Below, one piece after another: positions 43,923-52,832 of a DNA stretch of 64,000 nt. The position numbers were made by a program, and so were the translations under genes. Where the stretch lies: positions 248,001 through 312,000 of the forward strand of contig NZ_JALLGK010000004.1 of NCBI RefSeq assembly GCF_023072595.1. The letters are read 5' to 3'. Positions within the stretch are counted from its first letter, which is position 1, and the number at the start of each line of letters is the position of its first letter. A model generated the notes under the pieces. The model saw only the letters and a program-made list of their open reading frames with translations. It searched no databases and had not been told where the DNA came from. This DNA is from Streptomyces sp. XM4193 (GTDB lineage Bacteria; Actinomycetota; Actinomycetes; Streptomycetales; Streptomycetaceae).

Positions 43923-44786
43923 TCAGTCCTGTTCGGCGATCAGTTCGTCGGCGGCGGTGTTGACCGGCTGCGGGGCGCCGGTGAGGTCCAGCACGAAGAG
44001 CGGCATGTCCAGTGAGTCCGCGCGCGCCCTGGCGTCGCGCGCGTAGCCCGCGAGGGAGAAGCAGATGGGTACGGCCGACTCGTTGAGTCCGTTCAGCCAC
44101 AGCGTTTCGACGGCGCGCAGGCTGGTCGGGGTGGTGGTCGGGTCGACCCGGGCGACCATTCCGGGGCCGCGCAGATCGACGCCGGAGGCGGGTCTGGTCT
44201 CCGAGGTGCGCACGCCCTCGAAGCCGAGCCAGCGCACGTAGCGCCCCGCCGCGACCACTGCGTCCCTGGCGGTACGGATCGTCACCGGGCGGAAGGCGGG
44301 CCGGCCCACCGGCTCCGACTCCTCGTCGCTCGCCCCGGGCTGCGGCTGTGTCCGGTCGAACTCCCGGTCCGCCCAGGGGTTCTGCGGCTGATCGGGGTCC
44401 GGTGCCGTGCGCCCCTGCGCGGGCTCGTCGAAGTGCTCGCCGCGGCCTTCGCCGGATCGGCGGCCGGGCTGGTCGGCGGACGGGTCGGACGTTCCGGCGG
44501 GGGAGTCCGGGGTGCGCGAGGGCTGCTCGGAGCGGAGCGGGAGGCGGAGCAACGTACCGCAGGAGCAGCCCAGTTCGGGTGCCGGCCAGTCCTGTTGGCG
44601 CCCGCACTCCACGCAGCGCACCCGGACCCATGAGTCCGACCAGGTGCGGCGGCGGATCGGCTTGGGATCGGCCTCGGCGTGGATGTCCAGGCCGACGGGT
44701 GCGCCGCAGGCGCAGGGGTAGTGCGGAGGTGCGTAGGCGTGCTCCCGGCGGCAGTCCGGGCAACGTACCGGCACGTTCTCCGTCAT
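43923..44786 (-). CDS. zinc-ribbon protein with degenerate Mrr-like restriction endonuclease domain
   Basis: The 287-residue protein begins with two zinc-ribbon units (CPDCRR with CACG, and CVECGRQ with CSCG, residues 9-75). A disordered Pro/Glu/Ser linker (about 80-155) follows. The C-terminal domain resembles the Mrr-type nuclease fold (GVDLRGPGMVARVDPT, then SLRAVETLWLNGLN, AVPICFSLAGYARDARARAD and DMPLFVLDL). The Asp is kept, but the Q-x-K catalytic pair appears as A-x-V, so DNA cleavage is doubtful. Binding without cutting is plausible. ATG 44786 opens MTENVPVRCP. The fold assignment is inference. Confidence 0.65.
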   Translation of the reverse strand: MTENVPVRCPDCRREHAYAPPHYPCACGAPVGLDIHAEADPKPIRRRTWSDSWVRVRCVECGRQQDWPAPELGCSCGTLLRLPLRSEQPSRTPDSPAGTSDPSADQPGRRSGEGRGEHFDEPAQGRTAPDPDQPQNPWADREFDRTQPQPGASDEESEPVGRPAFRPVTIRTARDAVVAAGRYVRWLGFEGVRTSETRPASGVDLRGPGMVARVDPTTTPTSLRAVETLWLNGLNESAVPICFSLAGYARDARARADSLDMPLFVLDLTGAPQPVNTAADELIAEQD

Positions 44787-44966
44787 CTCGGTCTTCCCTC
44801 CAGGTCCCGTGGGCCGAAGTGACGCGCGGGAACGGCGAGTCGGGGCTTCTGCGCGTCCCTGCGGGCGCAGGCGGCCCCGCGCCGCGGGCGAGTCGGCCTC
44901 ATCGAGTGATGTTCACCCGGAGCCGGTCACCGAAACCAGATGGGGGATGCGCGTTCGGTGACGGGG

Positions 44967-45008
44967 CAGGCCCCGTGCGTCCGTGAACCACGGGACGCAC
45001 AGGGCCTG
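44967..45008 (-). terminator. terminator of katA
   Basis: A 16-bp stem with one G-U wobble on the minus-strand RNA (44967-44982 with 44993-45008) lies about 160 bp past the catalase stop. Confidence 0.6.
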
Positions 45009-45164
45009 TCGGGAGGGAAGTGGTCGCCCGGCGGGGCGAGCTGGGCGCGACAGGACGTTCGCACCGCCGGGCAGTTTGTGAGGGTGTTCCCGTACCGCCG
45101 GTCACCCCTCCACCGGATGTGTACGACCGGCGATACGGGAATCGCGTGCGAGCCGACCTCCCAA

Positions 45165-46622
45165 TCAGCTCTCACGCAGCTCGCGCACCGCTTCCTCGAC
45201 GCGGCGGCCGTACTCGGGGTCGGCGGCGCGGAAGTGGGCGAGGTTCTTCTCCACGACGTCGTCGCGGGTCACCTGGGACAGGCCGCCGGCGATGTTCGCG
45301 ACCAGGCGCTGCTGCTCGTCCCCGGACATCAACCGGTAGAGCTCACCGGCCTGGTGGAAGTCGTCGTCCTTGGTGTGCGCGACCGGTGCGTGGTTGCCCG
45401 TGTGGCCGTCCAGGGCGTACGGGGCGGACAGCGGCTGGTCGCTCTGCACGGGCCCCTGGTGGGAGTTGGGCTCGTAGTTCTTGGCGTACCGGCCCTGCGG
45501 GTTGGTGGCCATCAGACCGTCCCGGCCGTAGTTCTCGGCGGTGGTGGCCCTGGGCGCGTTGACCGGGAGCTGGGTGTGGTTGACGCCCAGCCGGTAGCGG
45601 TGCGCGTCGGCGTAGGCGAAGAGCCGGCCCTGGAGCATCTTGTCCGGCGAGGGGCCGATGCCGGGGACGAAGTTGTTCGGCGAGAAGGCCGACTGCTCGA
45701 CCTCGGCGAAGACGTTGTCCGGGTTGCGGTCGAGCACCAGGCGGCCGACGCGCTGGAGCGGGTAGTCCGCGTGCGGCCACACCTTGGTGAGGTCGAACGG
45801 GTTGAAGCGGTAGTCCGCGGCCTCGGCGGCGGGCATGACCTGCACGTACAGCGTCCAGGACGGGTGCACGCCGCGTTCGATCGCCTGGAGCAGATCGGTC
45901 TGGTGGCTGTTGGCGTCCTTGCCCACCTGCTCGGCCGCCTGCTCGCTGCTCAGGCTGCGGACGCCCTGGTTGGTCTTGAAGTGGTACTTGACGAAGAACG
46001 CCTCGCCCGCCTCGTTCGTCCACTGGTACGTGTGCGAGCCGTAGCCGTTCATGTGGCGGTAGGACGCGGGGATGCCGCGGTCGCCCATCAGCCAGGTGAC
46101 CTGGTGGGTCGCCTCCGGGGCGTGCGCCCAGAAGTCCCACACGTTGTCCGGCTCCTGGCGGCCGGTGAACGGGTCGCGCTTCTGAGAGTGGATGAAGTCG
46201 GGGAACTTCAGCGGGTCCTTGATGAAGAACACCGGGGTGTTGTTGCCGACCAGGTCGTAGTTGCCCTCCTCGGTGTAGAACTTCAGCGCGAAGCCGCGCG
46301 GGTCGCGTACGGCGTCTGCGCCGCCGAGGCTGTCGGCCACGGTCGAGAAGCGCAGGAACACCTCGGTGCGCTTGCCGATGGTGTCCAGGAAGGCGGCGCG
46401 GGTGAACTCCGTGACGTCGTCGGTCACTTCGAAGTGGCCGTAGGCGCCCGAGCCGCGGGCGTGCACGACGCGCTCGGGGATGCGCTCGCGGTTGAAGCGG
46501 GCGAGCTTCTCCAGCAGGTGCTGGTCCTGGAGGAGCAGCGGGCCGCCTGCGCCGGCGGAGGCGGAGTTCTGGTTGTCCGCGACCGGTGCGCCGGACTCGG
46601 TCGTCAGGGTTCGTTGCGCCAT
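45165..46622 (-). CDS. katA: catalase (small-subunit, clade 3)
   Basis: The 485-residue enzyme turns hydrogen peroxide into water and oxygen. The distal His54 ([15 protein letters not shown]), the active-site Asn in VGNNTPVFF and the heme-ligand Tyr in [14 protein letters not shown] are present. The clade 3 length is normal and no C-terminal flavodoxin domain is seen. ATG 46622 opens MAQRTLTT. Regulon boxes at 46644-46736 tie it to urate catabolism rather than to OxyR or CatR control. That suits removal of the peroxide made by urate oxidase. Confidence 0.96.
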   Translation of the reverse strand: MAQRTLTTESGAPVADNQNSASAGAGGPLLLQDQHLLEKLARFNRERIPERVVHARGSGAYGHFEVTDDVTEFTRAAFLDTIGKRTEVFLRFSTVADSLGGADAVRDPRGFALKFYTEEGNYDLVGNNTPVFFIKDPLKFPDFIHSQKRDPFTGRQEPDNVWDFWAHAPEATHQVTWLMGDRGIPASYRHMNGYGSHTYQWTNEAGEAFFVKYHFKTNQGVRSLSSEQAAEQVGKDANSHQTDLLQAIERGVHPSWTLYVQVMPAAEAADYRFNPFDLTKVWPHADYPLQRVGRLVLDRNPDNVFAEVEQSAFSPNNFVPGIGPSPDKMLQGRLFAYADAHRYRLGVNHTQLPVNAPRATTAENYGRDGLMATNPQGRYAKNYEPNSHQGPVQSDQPLSAPYALDGHTGNHAPVAHTKDDDFHQAGELYRLMSGDEQQRLVANIAGGLSQVTRDDVVEKNLAHFRAADPEYGRRVEEAVRELRES

Positions 46623-46643
46623 GTTCTCGGGTTAGACCTTCCG

Positions 46644-46679
46644 TGCTGGGCTGCGGAAGTCAGCTTCCGCGGATTGGGA
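46644..46679. promoter_or_regulatory. paired urate-regulon boxes proximal to katA
   Basis: TGCTGGGCTGCGGAA (46644-46658) and TTCCGCGGATTGGGA (46665-46679) start 21 bp apart. Their inner half-sites CGGAA and TTCCG are intact and the outer halves are degraded. Confidence 0.6.
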
Positions 46680-46704
46680 GCGTATGGACGGCTGCCGCGA
46701 TGCG

Positions 46705-46736
46705 TCAACAGTTTGTTGAAATTCCGGATGGCGGCG
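46705..46736. promoter_or_regulatory. composite TCAACA/TTCCG operator upstream of katA
   Basis: The palindrome TCAACA-GTT-TGTTGA (46705-46719) is followed after 2 bp by TTCCGGATGGCGGCG (46722-46736). The arrangement repeats, with the same 17-bp step, at allB and aceB. Confidence 0.7.
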
Positions 46737-47186
46737 CCTTGGGCGCGACAGGACAGTTGTCGGCGCCGCCATCCGGAGAACGGGGGCGGAATCCGCGCAG
46801 CGGCAGGGCCGGCGCGGGGCGCCGGTTGCGCGGTGCGGCTCCGCCGGGCGCCTCGGGCCGAACGGTGCGGACGCGCGCCCGGAGGGGCGCCGCACACGGG
46901 CGGCTCCGCGCGGACGCTCGCCCCGCGCGACCTCTCGCGGGCGACCTCAACGTCCGTACGGGCGAGGCGATTCGGGCCCCTGCCGGGCGCGGCGGCGCGA
47001 CGGGGCGGCGGGGTGGTGCGGGTCGGGCGGTGGCGTCGGCGACGACCCCGGGACAGTACGGCCGCTCGGGGCGGGCCGGACCCGGCGAGGCCGGTGCAGC
47101 GTTTTCTCAGGAGCCGCCTGCGAGGCGGGAGCTGCGGCTGCTCCGGGCGCTTCGAGTGACCCGGGCCGCGCGGCCTTTCGTGCGAC
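46737..47186. other. 450-bp stretch with no recognised gene
   Basis: Frames here are Arg/Gly/Ala-rich without homology. The composite operator at its left end has no plus-strand gene next to it. Confidence 0.45.
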
Positions 47187-48086
47187 TCAGACAGTGTCGC
47201 CGGAGAGCCGCTCCACCGAGCGCAGCAGCGCCGAGTGATCGAGCCCGCCGTCGCCCTGGGCGCGCAGCGAGGCCACCAGCTGGGCGACGACGGCGCCGAC
47301 CGGCAGCGAGGCCCCCACGCTGCGGGCGGCGTCGGTGACGATGCCCATGTCCTTGTGGTGCAGGTCGATGCGGAAGCCGGGCTTGAAGTCCCGCTTCTTG
47401 AAGTTCTCCTTCTTGCGCTCCAGCACCGTCGAGCCGGCGAGCCCGCCCGCCAGCACGTCCAGCGCCGCGTCCAGGTCCACCCCGGACTTCTCCAGGAAGA
47501 CCACGGCCTCCGCGCACGCCTGGATGTTGACCGCCACGATCAGCTGGTTGGCGGCCTTGACCGTCTGGCCGCTGCCGTGCGGGCCGCAGCGGATGACCGT
47601 TCTGCCGAGCGCGTCGAAGATCGGCTTGACCCGGTCGAAGTCGGCCTGTTCGCCGCCGACCATGATGGAGAGCACGGCCTCGACCGCACCGGCCTCGCCG
47701 CCGGAGACCGGGGCGTCCAGCACCGACAGCCCCTTGTCCGCCCGGGCGGCGGCCTCGGCGACCGCGATCGAGGTCTGCGGGGTGATCGAGGACATGTCGA
47801 TGATCGTGGCGCCCTGACGGGCGTGCGCGAGAACGCCGTCCTCGCCCAGGATCACGGTCTTCACCTGCGGGTCCGCGGGAACCATGGTGATCACCACGTC
47901 CGCCTCCGCCACCGCTTCGGCTATCGAGGAGGCCGGGGTGCCGCCGTTGGCGGAGAGCCGGTCCAGCTTCTCCTTCTCCAGGGTGAAGCCGGTGACCGGG
48001 TACCCGGCCTTGAGCAGGTTCTCTGCCATGGGGGAGCCCATGATGCCCAGGCCGATCCAGGCGATCCGGGGAAGTTCGTTGCTCAT
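47187..48086 (-). CDS. glxR: 2-hydroxy-3-oxopropionate (tartronate semialdehyde) reductase
   Basis: The 299-residue enzyme is a beta-hydroxyacid dehydrogenase that reduces tartronate semialdehyde to D-glycerate with NAD(P)H. The Rossmann motif GLGIMGSPMAENLLKAG (near residue 12), the substrate motif DAPVSGGEAGA and the catalytic Lys in SGQTVKAANQL are present. ATG 48086 opens MSNELPRIAW. It lies downstream of hyi on the same strand with 227 bp between, and is probably co-transcribed from the boxes upstream of hyi. A single weak TTCCG half-site occurs at 48100. Confidence 0.95.
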   Translation of the reverse strand: MSNELPRIAWIGLGIMGSPMAENLLKAGYPVTGFTLEKEKLDRLSANGGTPASSIAEAVAEADVVITMVPADPQVKTVILGEDGVLAHARQGATIIDMSSITPQTSIAVAEAAARADKGLSVLDAPVSGGEAGAVEAVLSIMVGGEQADFDRVKPIFDALGRTVIRCGPHGSGQTVKAANQLIVAVNIQACAEAVVFLEKSGVDLDAALDVLAGGLAGSTVLERKKENFKKRDFKPGFRIDLHHKDMGIVTDAARSVGASLPVGAVVAQLVASLRAQGDGGLDHSALLRSVERLSGDTV

Positions 48087-48313
48087 CTGTGGTGTTGCCT
48101 TCCGTGTGGTGCCGCCCGGGTCCCCCGGACGCGCGGCCGTCCCGCCGCGCGCCCGGAAGTCGCCCCCGGGCAGGGGGAGTTGGTGAGTGACGACGCTGTC
48201 GGTACGACACCGCTCGCCGTGCGAGCCCCTGTTCACGAGTCCGCTGCGCGGGTCTGTGGCGCGGGTCCTTGGGGGAGGTCCTGAACGAGAGAGGAGTCGT
48301 TCTCGGCGCGACG

Positions 48314-49153
48314 TCAGCGAGCGGCGCGCAGCGGGGCCGGGAGCCAGGCGAAGGAGCCGGCGCTCGGGGTGTCGCTCGGCTTGTACTCCAGGCCCACCCA
48401 GCCCTCGTAGTCCGCCTGCCGCAACTGCCGCAGCAGGTCGGCGAAGTCCAGGTCGCCGGTGCCGGGCGCGCCGCGCCCCGGGCAGTCGGCGATCTGCACA
48501 TGGCCGGTGACGGCGGTGTGCCGGTCGATGACCTCGGCGAGGTTCTCGCCGTTCATCGCCAGGTGGTAGAGGTCCATCAGGAACTTGGCGTTGCCCAGCC
48601 CGGTGGCGGCGTTCACCTGCTCGACGAGGTCGACCGCGGCCTTGGAGCTGACCAGCGGGCAGAGCGGCGACTCGGTCTCGTTGAGCGCCTCGATCAGGAG
48701 GACGGCGCCGATGCGGTCTGCCGCGCGGGCGGCCAGCGTCAGGTTCTCCAGCGCCAGTGCGTCCTGCTCGGCGGGGTCCGCGTCCGGTGTGCGGTTGCCG
48801 TAGAGCGCGTTGAGTGCGCGGCAGCCGACGGATGCGGCGAAGTCGGCGACGACGTCCACGTTCTTCCGGAACTTCTCCGACTCCTCGCCGGGGAGCGAGA
48901 GCGCGCCCCGGTCGGGTCCTGGGAGCTGCCCGGCGTAGAAGTTCAGGCCCGTCAGCTGGACCTCCGCGTCTTCCAGCGCCTCGCGCAGGCCGTCGAGTTC
49001 GGCCCGGTCGGGCGTGGGGTTGTCCGGCCACGGCCACCACAGCTCGACCGCGGTGAAGCCGGCCGCACGCGCGGCGGCGGGACGCTCCAGCAGGGGGAGC
49101 TCGGTGAAGAGGATCGAGAGGTTGACCGTGAAGCGGGTATCCGTGAAGCCCAT
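48314..49153 (-). CDS. hyi: hydroxypyruvate isomerase (TIM barrel)
   Basis: The 279-residue protein is of the AP endonuclease 2/xylose isomerase fold and interconverts hydroxypyruvate and tartronate semialdehyde. FTAVELWWPW near residue 32, LIEALNE and VGLEYKPSDT carry the metal-binding glutamates. Its place with gcl and glxR supports the assignment. ATG 49153 lies 16 bp from the first regulon box. It is divergent from the small thiamine-binding-like gene, so one operator region may serve both directions. Confidence 0.93.
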   Translation of the reverse strand: MGFTDTRFTVNLSILFTELPLLERPAAARAAGFTAVELWWPWPDNPTPDRAELDGLREALEDAEVQLTGLNFYAGQLPGPDRGALSLPGEESEKFRKNVDVVADFAASVGCRALNALYGNRTPDADPAEQDALALENLTLAARAADRIGAVLLIEALNETESPLCPLVSSKAAVDLVEQVNAATGLGNAKFLMDLYHLAMNGENLAEVIDRHTAVTGHVQIADCPGRGAPGTGDLDFADLLRQLRQADYEGWVGLEYKPSDTPSAGSFAWLPAPLRAAR

Positions 49154-49168
49154 GAGGTCGAACGCTCC

Positions 49169-49204
49169 TTCCGTATGGCGGAAGTGTTTTTCTATGTGGT
49201 GGAA
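49169..49204. promoter_or_regulatory. paired urate-regulon boxes upstream of hyi
   Basis: TTCCGTATGGCGGAA (49169-49183) and TTCTATGTGGTGGAA (49190-49204) start 21 bp apart. They are probable AllR operators for hyi-glxR and possibly for the divergent pair at 49299. Confidence 0.75.
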
Positions 49205-49298
49205 GATTGCAGCGAGGTCGAGTGTGCTGTCAAGGGGTCCGTCTGGACTGTCCGTTCTGGGTGGTGGCGGCGCCGGGGGCGCGCGGTACGTTGAGCGC

Positions 49299-49562
49299 GT
49301 GCGATTGAAAGTTGAGTTCACGACCGAGCCGTTCGATCTGGACGAGGCGCCTCGGCACGCCGTGGTGGCCCGCGAGGTCGCGCAGAACGCCGATCTGGAC
49401 GCCGTGGACGTCGGCCCCTTCGGCAATACGGCCGAGGGCGGGGCGGACGAGGTGCTGGCGGTGGTTCAGTCGCTGCTGCGCAGGAGCCTGGACGCGGGCG
49501 CGGACCGCATCTCCCTCCAGGTCACCGTGGTGGACGCGGAGCAAGGAGAGCGTGAGGCATGA
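49299..49562 (+). CDS. MTH1187/YkoF-like thiamine-binding family protein
   Basis: The 87-residue protein ends in the DUF77-type pattern VGPFGNTAEGGADEVLAVVQ, then a helix and DRISLQVTV. Family members form small ferredoxin-like folds that bind thiamine precursors or hydroxymethylpyrimidine. GTG 49299 is the plausible start. It overlaps the next gene by 4 bp (ATGA), so the two are translationally coupled. Its place beside ThDP-dependent Gcl chemistry makes a cofactor link attractive but unproven. It is divergent from hyi, across the paired boxes. Confidence 0.65.
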   Translation: MRLKVEFTTEPFDLDEAPRHAVVAREVAQNADLDAVDVGPFGNTAEGGADEVLAVVQSLLRRSLDAGADRISLQVTVVDAEQGEREA

Positions 49563-49930
49563 GCGGGGCGGGGGAGCACCCGTTCGCCGCGGCCGTCAAG
49601 CCGCTGGTGGACGCGATGGGCGGCGAGATAGTCGGCCCGGACGAGGCGAGCGGCGACGATGTCGTGCTGAGCTGGGAGGGCGAGGAGGTGCTCGCCGTGC
49701 GGCTGCCGCACCTCTCGGACTCACTGGACCATCTACTGGTCGACCTGGAGCGGCGGCACGGCAAACCGCTCAAGGACCTGGACCGCAAGACCAAGCAGTC
49801 CGTGGTCCGCATCCTGGAGACCCGTGGTGCGTTCACCGTGCGCCACGGCGTCGAGACGGTCGCCACCGCACTCGGCGTCAGCCGGTTCACCGTCTACAAC
49901 TACCTCAACCGCGAGAACGGCTCCAAGTAG
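49559..49930 (+). CDS. YheO/DauR-type helix-turn-helix protein
   Basis: The 123-residue protein has a C-terminal HTH of the DauR/YheO class (VVRILETRGAFTVRHGVETV followed by ALGVSRFTVYNYLNREN, about residues 80-120). The N-terminal part (about 1-70) does not look like the PAS-like domain usual in that family and is shorter. ATG 49559 overlaps the upstream stop by 4 bp. Its regulatory target is unknown. The partnership with the small binding protein suggests a ligand-responsive pair. Confidence 0.75.
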   Translation: MSGAGEHPFAAAVKPLVDAMGGEIVGPDEASGDDVVLSWEGEEVLAVRLPHLSDSLDHLLVDLERRHGKPLKDLDRKTKQSVVRILETRGAFTVRHGVETVATALGVSRFTVYNYLNRENGSK

Positions 49931-50140
49931 CCCCGCCCGCCCGGTAGTTGGGCGCGCGGGGGAGGCTGCGCGAGCTCGTGTGTCCCAGCGGCGTCCATTG
50001 ATGTCTTGCCGAGGGCCCGCCTTGGAAGTCCTCCGTGGTTCAGGGGCAGGGCCCCGGTTCCTCGCGCCCGGGCTCTGTTGTCGGTCGTGAAGACGCCTTC
50101 GGAATCTGGAACGGGCCGGAATCCGAGGGCGGTTGAGGCG

Positions 50141-50860
50141 TCACCAGACGGATCTGTCGGAACACTCCCACAGGGCCGTCACGTGGCCGGCAAACCGATC
50201 GAAGAGGCCGTCCTCCGTGAGTCGTCGCAGATGGAGTGTCGGGCTCTCGTGTCCCAGCAGCGAGGACAGGTGCGGCGTGACCAGCATCTGGTCGTCGAAC
50301 CGGAACACCGAGAGAGCCACGTGCTGGTCGCTGAACCGCGCCTGCACGCAGGGCAGTTCTCTGAGTGCCTCCAGTGCGCCGAGAGTGATCCGAATCCGCG
50401 TCGTCAGTGTCAGGGGGACGTTCTCCACGGCTTCCCGGTCCCGGGTGACCCGGCTGTCCGGGTCTCCGACCAGGAACCGCACCTCGCAGCCGGACTCTGC
50501 CTTCTCGCGGAGGCGTTCCGTCAATCGCGGTTGCTCCTGCCAGATGAAGTAGTTCGTGTATCCGGCGTACTCGATGACGTTCTCCGCCTGGTCCACAAGG
50601 CTTGTCCAGACCGACGTGGGGCACGCGTTCCGGTACGGGTACGTCGCCACCACCTCGCGATCCGATCCGCTCTTCACTGCCTGCCTCACCCTGGACGGCC
50701 ACAACACGGCAGCGCTCACCCCCACGACGGTTGCCACGGCCTCTCTCGTTCGCGGGTGTGGTACCCGAGAGGCGTCCTCCAACCACCTCTCCACAGTACG
50801 AGCTTCCACGTCGACCTCGACCGCCAGTCGCCTGGCACTGAGGCCCGCAGAGTTCGACAA
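50141..50860 (-). CDS. XRE-type HTH and DUF5919-like protein, N-terminus probably truncated
   Basis: The 239-residue product keeps most of an N-terminal HTH ([20 protein letters not shown], then [14 protein letters not shown] and LWP). A C-terminal domain of PLD-like type follows ([30 protein letters not shown]). Relatives usually carry 8-12 more residues before the first helix. Here the frame is closed by a TAG just upstream of TTG 50860, exactly where an IS5-type transposase remnant begins. The 5' end was therefore probably lost in that event. Function is unknown; a NUDIX hydrolase gene is the next neighbour. Confidence 0.7.
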   Translation of the reverse strand: MSNSAGLSARRLAVEVDVEARTVERWLEDASRVPHPRTREAVATVVGVSAAVLWPSRVRQAVKSGSDREVVATYPYRNACPTSVWTSLVDQAENVIEYAGYTNYFIWQEQPRLTERLREKAESGCEVRFLVGDPDSRVTRDREAVENVPLTLTTRIRITLGALEALRELPCVQARFSDQHVALSVFRFDDQMLVTPHLSSLLGHESPTLHLRRLTEDGLFDRFAGHVTALWECSDRSVW

Positions 50861-50867
50861 GTGTGAC

Positions 50868-51002
50868 TATCGCGAACGGTACGCCGTTGAGTGCGGGACC
50901 AATCGCCTCAAGCGCCACCGTGCCGTGGCTACGAGGTATGACAAGTTGGCCGTTCGCTACGAGGCGACCGAGCTGATCGCAGTCCTCAACGAGTGGCTGT
51001 GA
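50868..51002 (+). pseudogene. IS5-family transposase remnant (C-terminal 44 residues)
   Basis: The frame reads [20 protein letters not shown], then [24 protein letters not shown] and a stop. This is the well-known C-terminal block of IS5/IS4-type transposases, with the catalytic Glu in AVECG. The rest of the transposase and any inverted repeats are missing. Its left end meets the start of the HTH/DUF5919-like gene, and its last 17 bases overlap the 3' end of the NUDIX gene. Confidence 0.85.
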
Positions 51003-51441
51003 ACGTCGTCATGGCGCGGTCCAGCATGCGCACAGCGTCGGCAGCAGCCGGTGACAGCACAGTGTCGTCCTGCACGTCGACCAGAGGGATCCAGACTGCT
51101 GCCTCGGTGGAACCGTCAACCTCGGTCACCGTCGGCGCCCCTTCCTTGAGAGCTACCGCGTAAAACAGTGCGGTCAGGCTCCAGCTGGCCCCGCTTCTCT
51201 GGGCTGAGTATGTCCTCGCGTCGAGCAGGTGGGCTTCGATCAGTTCAAGGCCCGTCTCTTCCATGAGCTCGCGGGCCAGCGCCTCGACGGGCTGTTCGCC
51301 TGGATCGATGCCCCCACCAGGCAAGTGCCACAGACCGGGCATGAAGACGGGCGAAGCATCCGACAAGCGAGCCAACAACAGCCGATCATCTTCCACAGCG
51401 ATGGCATACGCCGAAATACGGGTCCTCACCTGAGTGCTCAC
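50986..51441 (-). CDS. NUDIX hydrolase
   Basis: The 151-residue protein has a complete Nudix box ([20 protein letters not shown], then ETGLEL), which binds Mg2+ and cleaves nucleoside diphosphate-linked compounds. The specific substrate is unknown. GTG 51441 is chosen with GGAGGGG about eight bases upstream. The gene's last 17 bp overlap the transposase remnant on the other strand, so its native stop may have been changed. It lies in the islet that interrupts the urate cluster. Confidence 0.88.
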   Translation of the reverse strand: MSTQVRTRISAYAIAVEDDRLLLARLSDASPVFMPGLWHLPGGGIDPGEQPVEALARELMEETGLELIEAHLLDARTYSAQRSGASWSLTALFYAVALKEGAPTVTEVDGSTEAAVWIPLVDVQDDTVLSPAAADAVRMLDRAMTTFTATR

Positions 51442-51517
51442 AGGCCCCACCCCTCCCTGCACCGAACGATGTCAGGCGGAACCCTAGCGCCATCAAGATC
51501 GACTTTCGCAACAGGTC

Positions 51518-52699
51518 CTAGCGGAGTCCGGATCGCCTCGCCATGGCGGACAGGCTCGGCCTCGCGCGTTGGTGCGCGACCAGCATGACCCGGAGCACCT
51601 CGCGTGCCATTGGATGCAGGCGTGTCATCTCGGGGGCCACTTTGAAGGCGGCGCCGAGCGATTCCTCGGCGCCTCCGTGGTCGCCGAGGGCGAGACGGGC
51701 CCTGGCCGCGTCGATGTGCAGGCGGCCCAGACGGTTGGGGCGGAGCCCCTTGGGCGGCTGTGTGGAGAACGGCTCCGCCATCTCCCACGCCTTGTCCGGC
51801 TGGCCGAGCTCGACGCGTGCTGCGAGCTCGTACAGCGCGGTGTTCCCCGGACCGAAGGTGAGGTTGTGGAGCAGCCGGTCCTCCGGCAGTTGCCCGGACA
51901 GGCTCTTGGCCAGGTTCAGATGGGACTCCGTGGCCGCACGGTCGCGGTGTCGCGAGGCCAGCACCACGCCGCGCAGATGCAGCGAACCGAGGACGATCGC
52001 CGATTCGCTCCCGCGGGCGCGGGTGCGTTCGAAGGCGGTGATGGCCCGGTCGACGATCGCCAGTCCGTCCGCGTAGTCACCGGCGCTCTGGTGAACTCCC
52101 GCCTCGTTCCAGGCTGTTGCCGCCTCTGCCGCGGGATTCCAGGTTCGGGAGGAGGCCCATGCCTGCCGGGCCACGACGGTCTCGGCGAGATCGGCCTGGC
52201 CCAGGCGGTGAGCCACGGCGAAGGCGCATCCGTACACGTCCGCCACGCGGGTCCAGGCCGTCGCGTCCCCACTCGCGGTGAGCGCGGAGGCCGTCACCTG
52301 GCCGAGGAGGGTCGGCAGCAGTTCGAGCAGTTCGCCGTACCGGGTGTCGGATCGCAGGGCGGAGGCTTTCGCCAGGTTGCTCGCCAGCACCTCCGGAGCC
52401 GGTACGTCCTCCCGGGGGAGGGTGTGCCGCCTGACTGCGCCCCGCAGCGAGTTGAGCTGCGTCTCCAGCTCCACGGGGTCCGTGTACGGGCTTCCGTTGA
52501 GGCGTCCGGTGCTGACACCCAGGGCTCTGGCGATCGCCGCGACGACCGGTGGCGTCGCGGCCCGGTGTCCTCGTTCGATCTTCCTGAGCAACGACACCGA
52601 CACTCCGGCCCTGGCGGCCAGGGCCTCCTGGCCGATTCCACGGGCTCTGCGCAGGACGGCGATGTTGTCGCCCGCCGCAGGCTTCGTGCCATCCATCAC
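51518..52699 (-). CDS. XRE family regulator with TPR domain
   Basis: The 393-residue protein has an N-terminal XRE HTH (about 10-65: NIAVLRRARGIGQEALAARA, GVSVSLLRKIERGHR), followed by about 300 residues of helical TPR-like repeats ending in LHPMAREVLRVMLVAHQRAR. This architecture is common in streptomycete regulators of the NsdA/BldD-like and quorum-peptide-sensing type. GTG 52699 or ATG 52696 is the start. It is divergent from two overlapping small genes, and the gap has inverted repeats, so it may control them. Confidence 0.88.
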   Translation of the reverse strand: MMDGTKPAAGDNIAVLRRARGIGQEALAARAGVSVSLLRKIERGHRAATPPVVAAIARALGVSTGRLNGSPYTDPVELETQLNSLRGAVRRHTLPREDVPAPEVLASNLAKASALRSDTRYGELLELLPTLLGQVTASALTASGDATAWTRVADVYGCAFAVAHRLGQADLAETVVARQAWASSRTWNPAAEAATAWNEAGVHQSAGDYADGLAIVDRAITAFERTRARGSESAIVLGSLHLRGVVLASRHRDRAATESHLNLAKSLSGQLPEDRLLHNLTFGPGNTALYELAARVELGQPDKAWEMAEPFSTQPPKGLRPNRLGRLHIDAARARLALGDHGGAEESLGAAFKVAPEMTRLHPMAREVLRVMLVAHQRARPSLSAMARRSGLR

Positions 52700-52757
52700 T
52701 CCACTGTGCCAGGCATTCCCGGACGAGGGGAGGCGACAACCGCGTGCGGGCCCGCAG

Positions 52758-52809
52758 CAGTTGAGAGTGTGTCAGTCGAGTGTCAACTGATCTTGAACAA
52801 CGGTCGTTG
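52758..52809. promoter_or_regulatory. inverted repeats between the XRE-TPR gene and the small gene pair
   Basis: CAGTTGA (52758-52764) pairs with TCAACTG (52783-52789), and CAACG-GT-CGTTG lies at 52798-52809. They are candidate operators. Confidence 0.4.
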
Positions 52810-52832
52810 AGCCCGGTGTCGAGATGAGAAGA

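Noticed and set aside
48100..48114. Single TTCCG element upstream of glxR as a regulon box
   Set aside because: Only the left half matches (TTCCGTGTGGTGCCG) and there is no partner 21 bp away, so it is not counted as an operator.
50034..50085. tRNA-like stretch (GGTTC and CCCGG elements) that could be an attachment site
   Set aside because: No complete cloverleaf, anticodon stem or matching repeat at the other end of the islet could be found.
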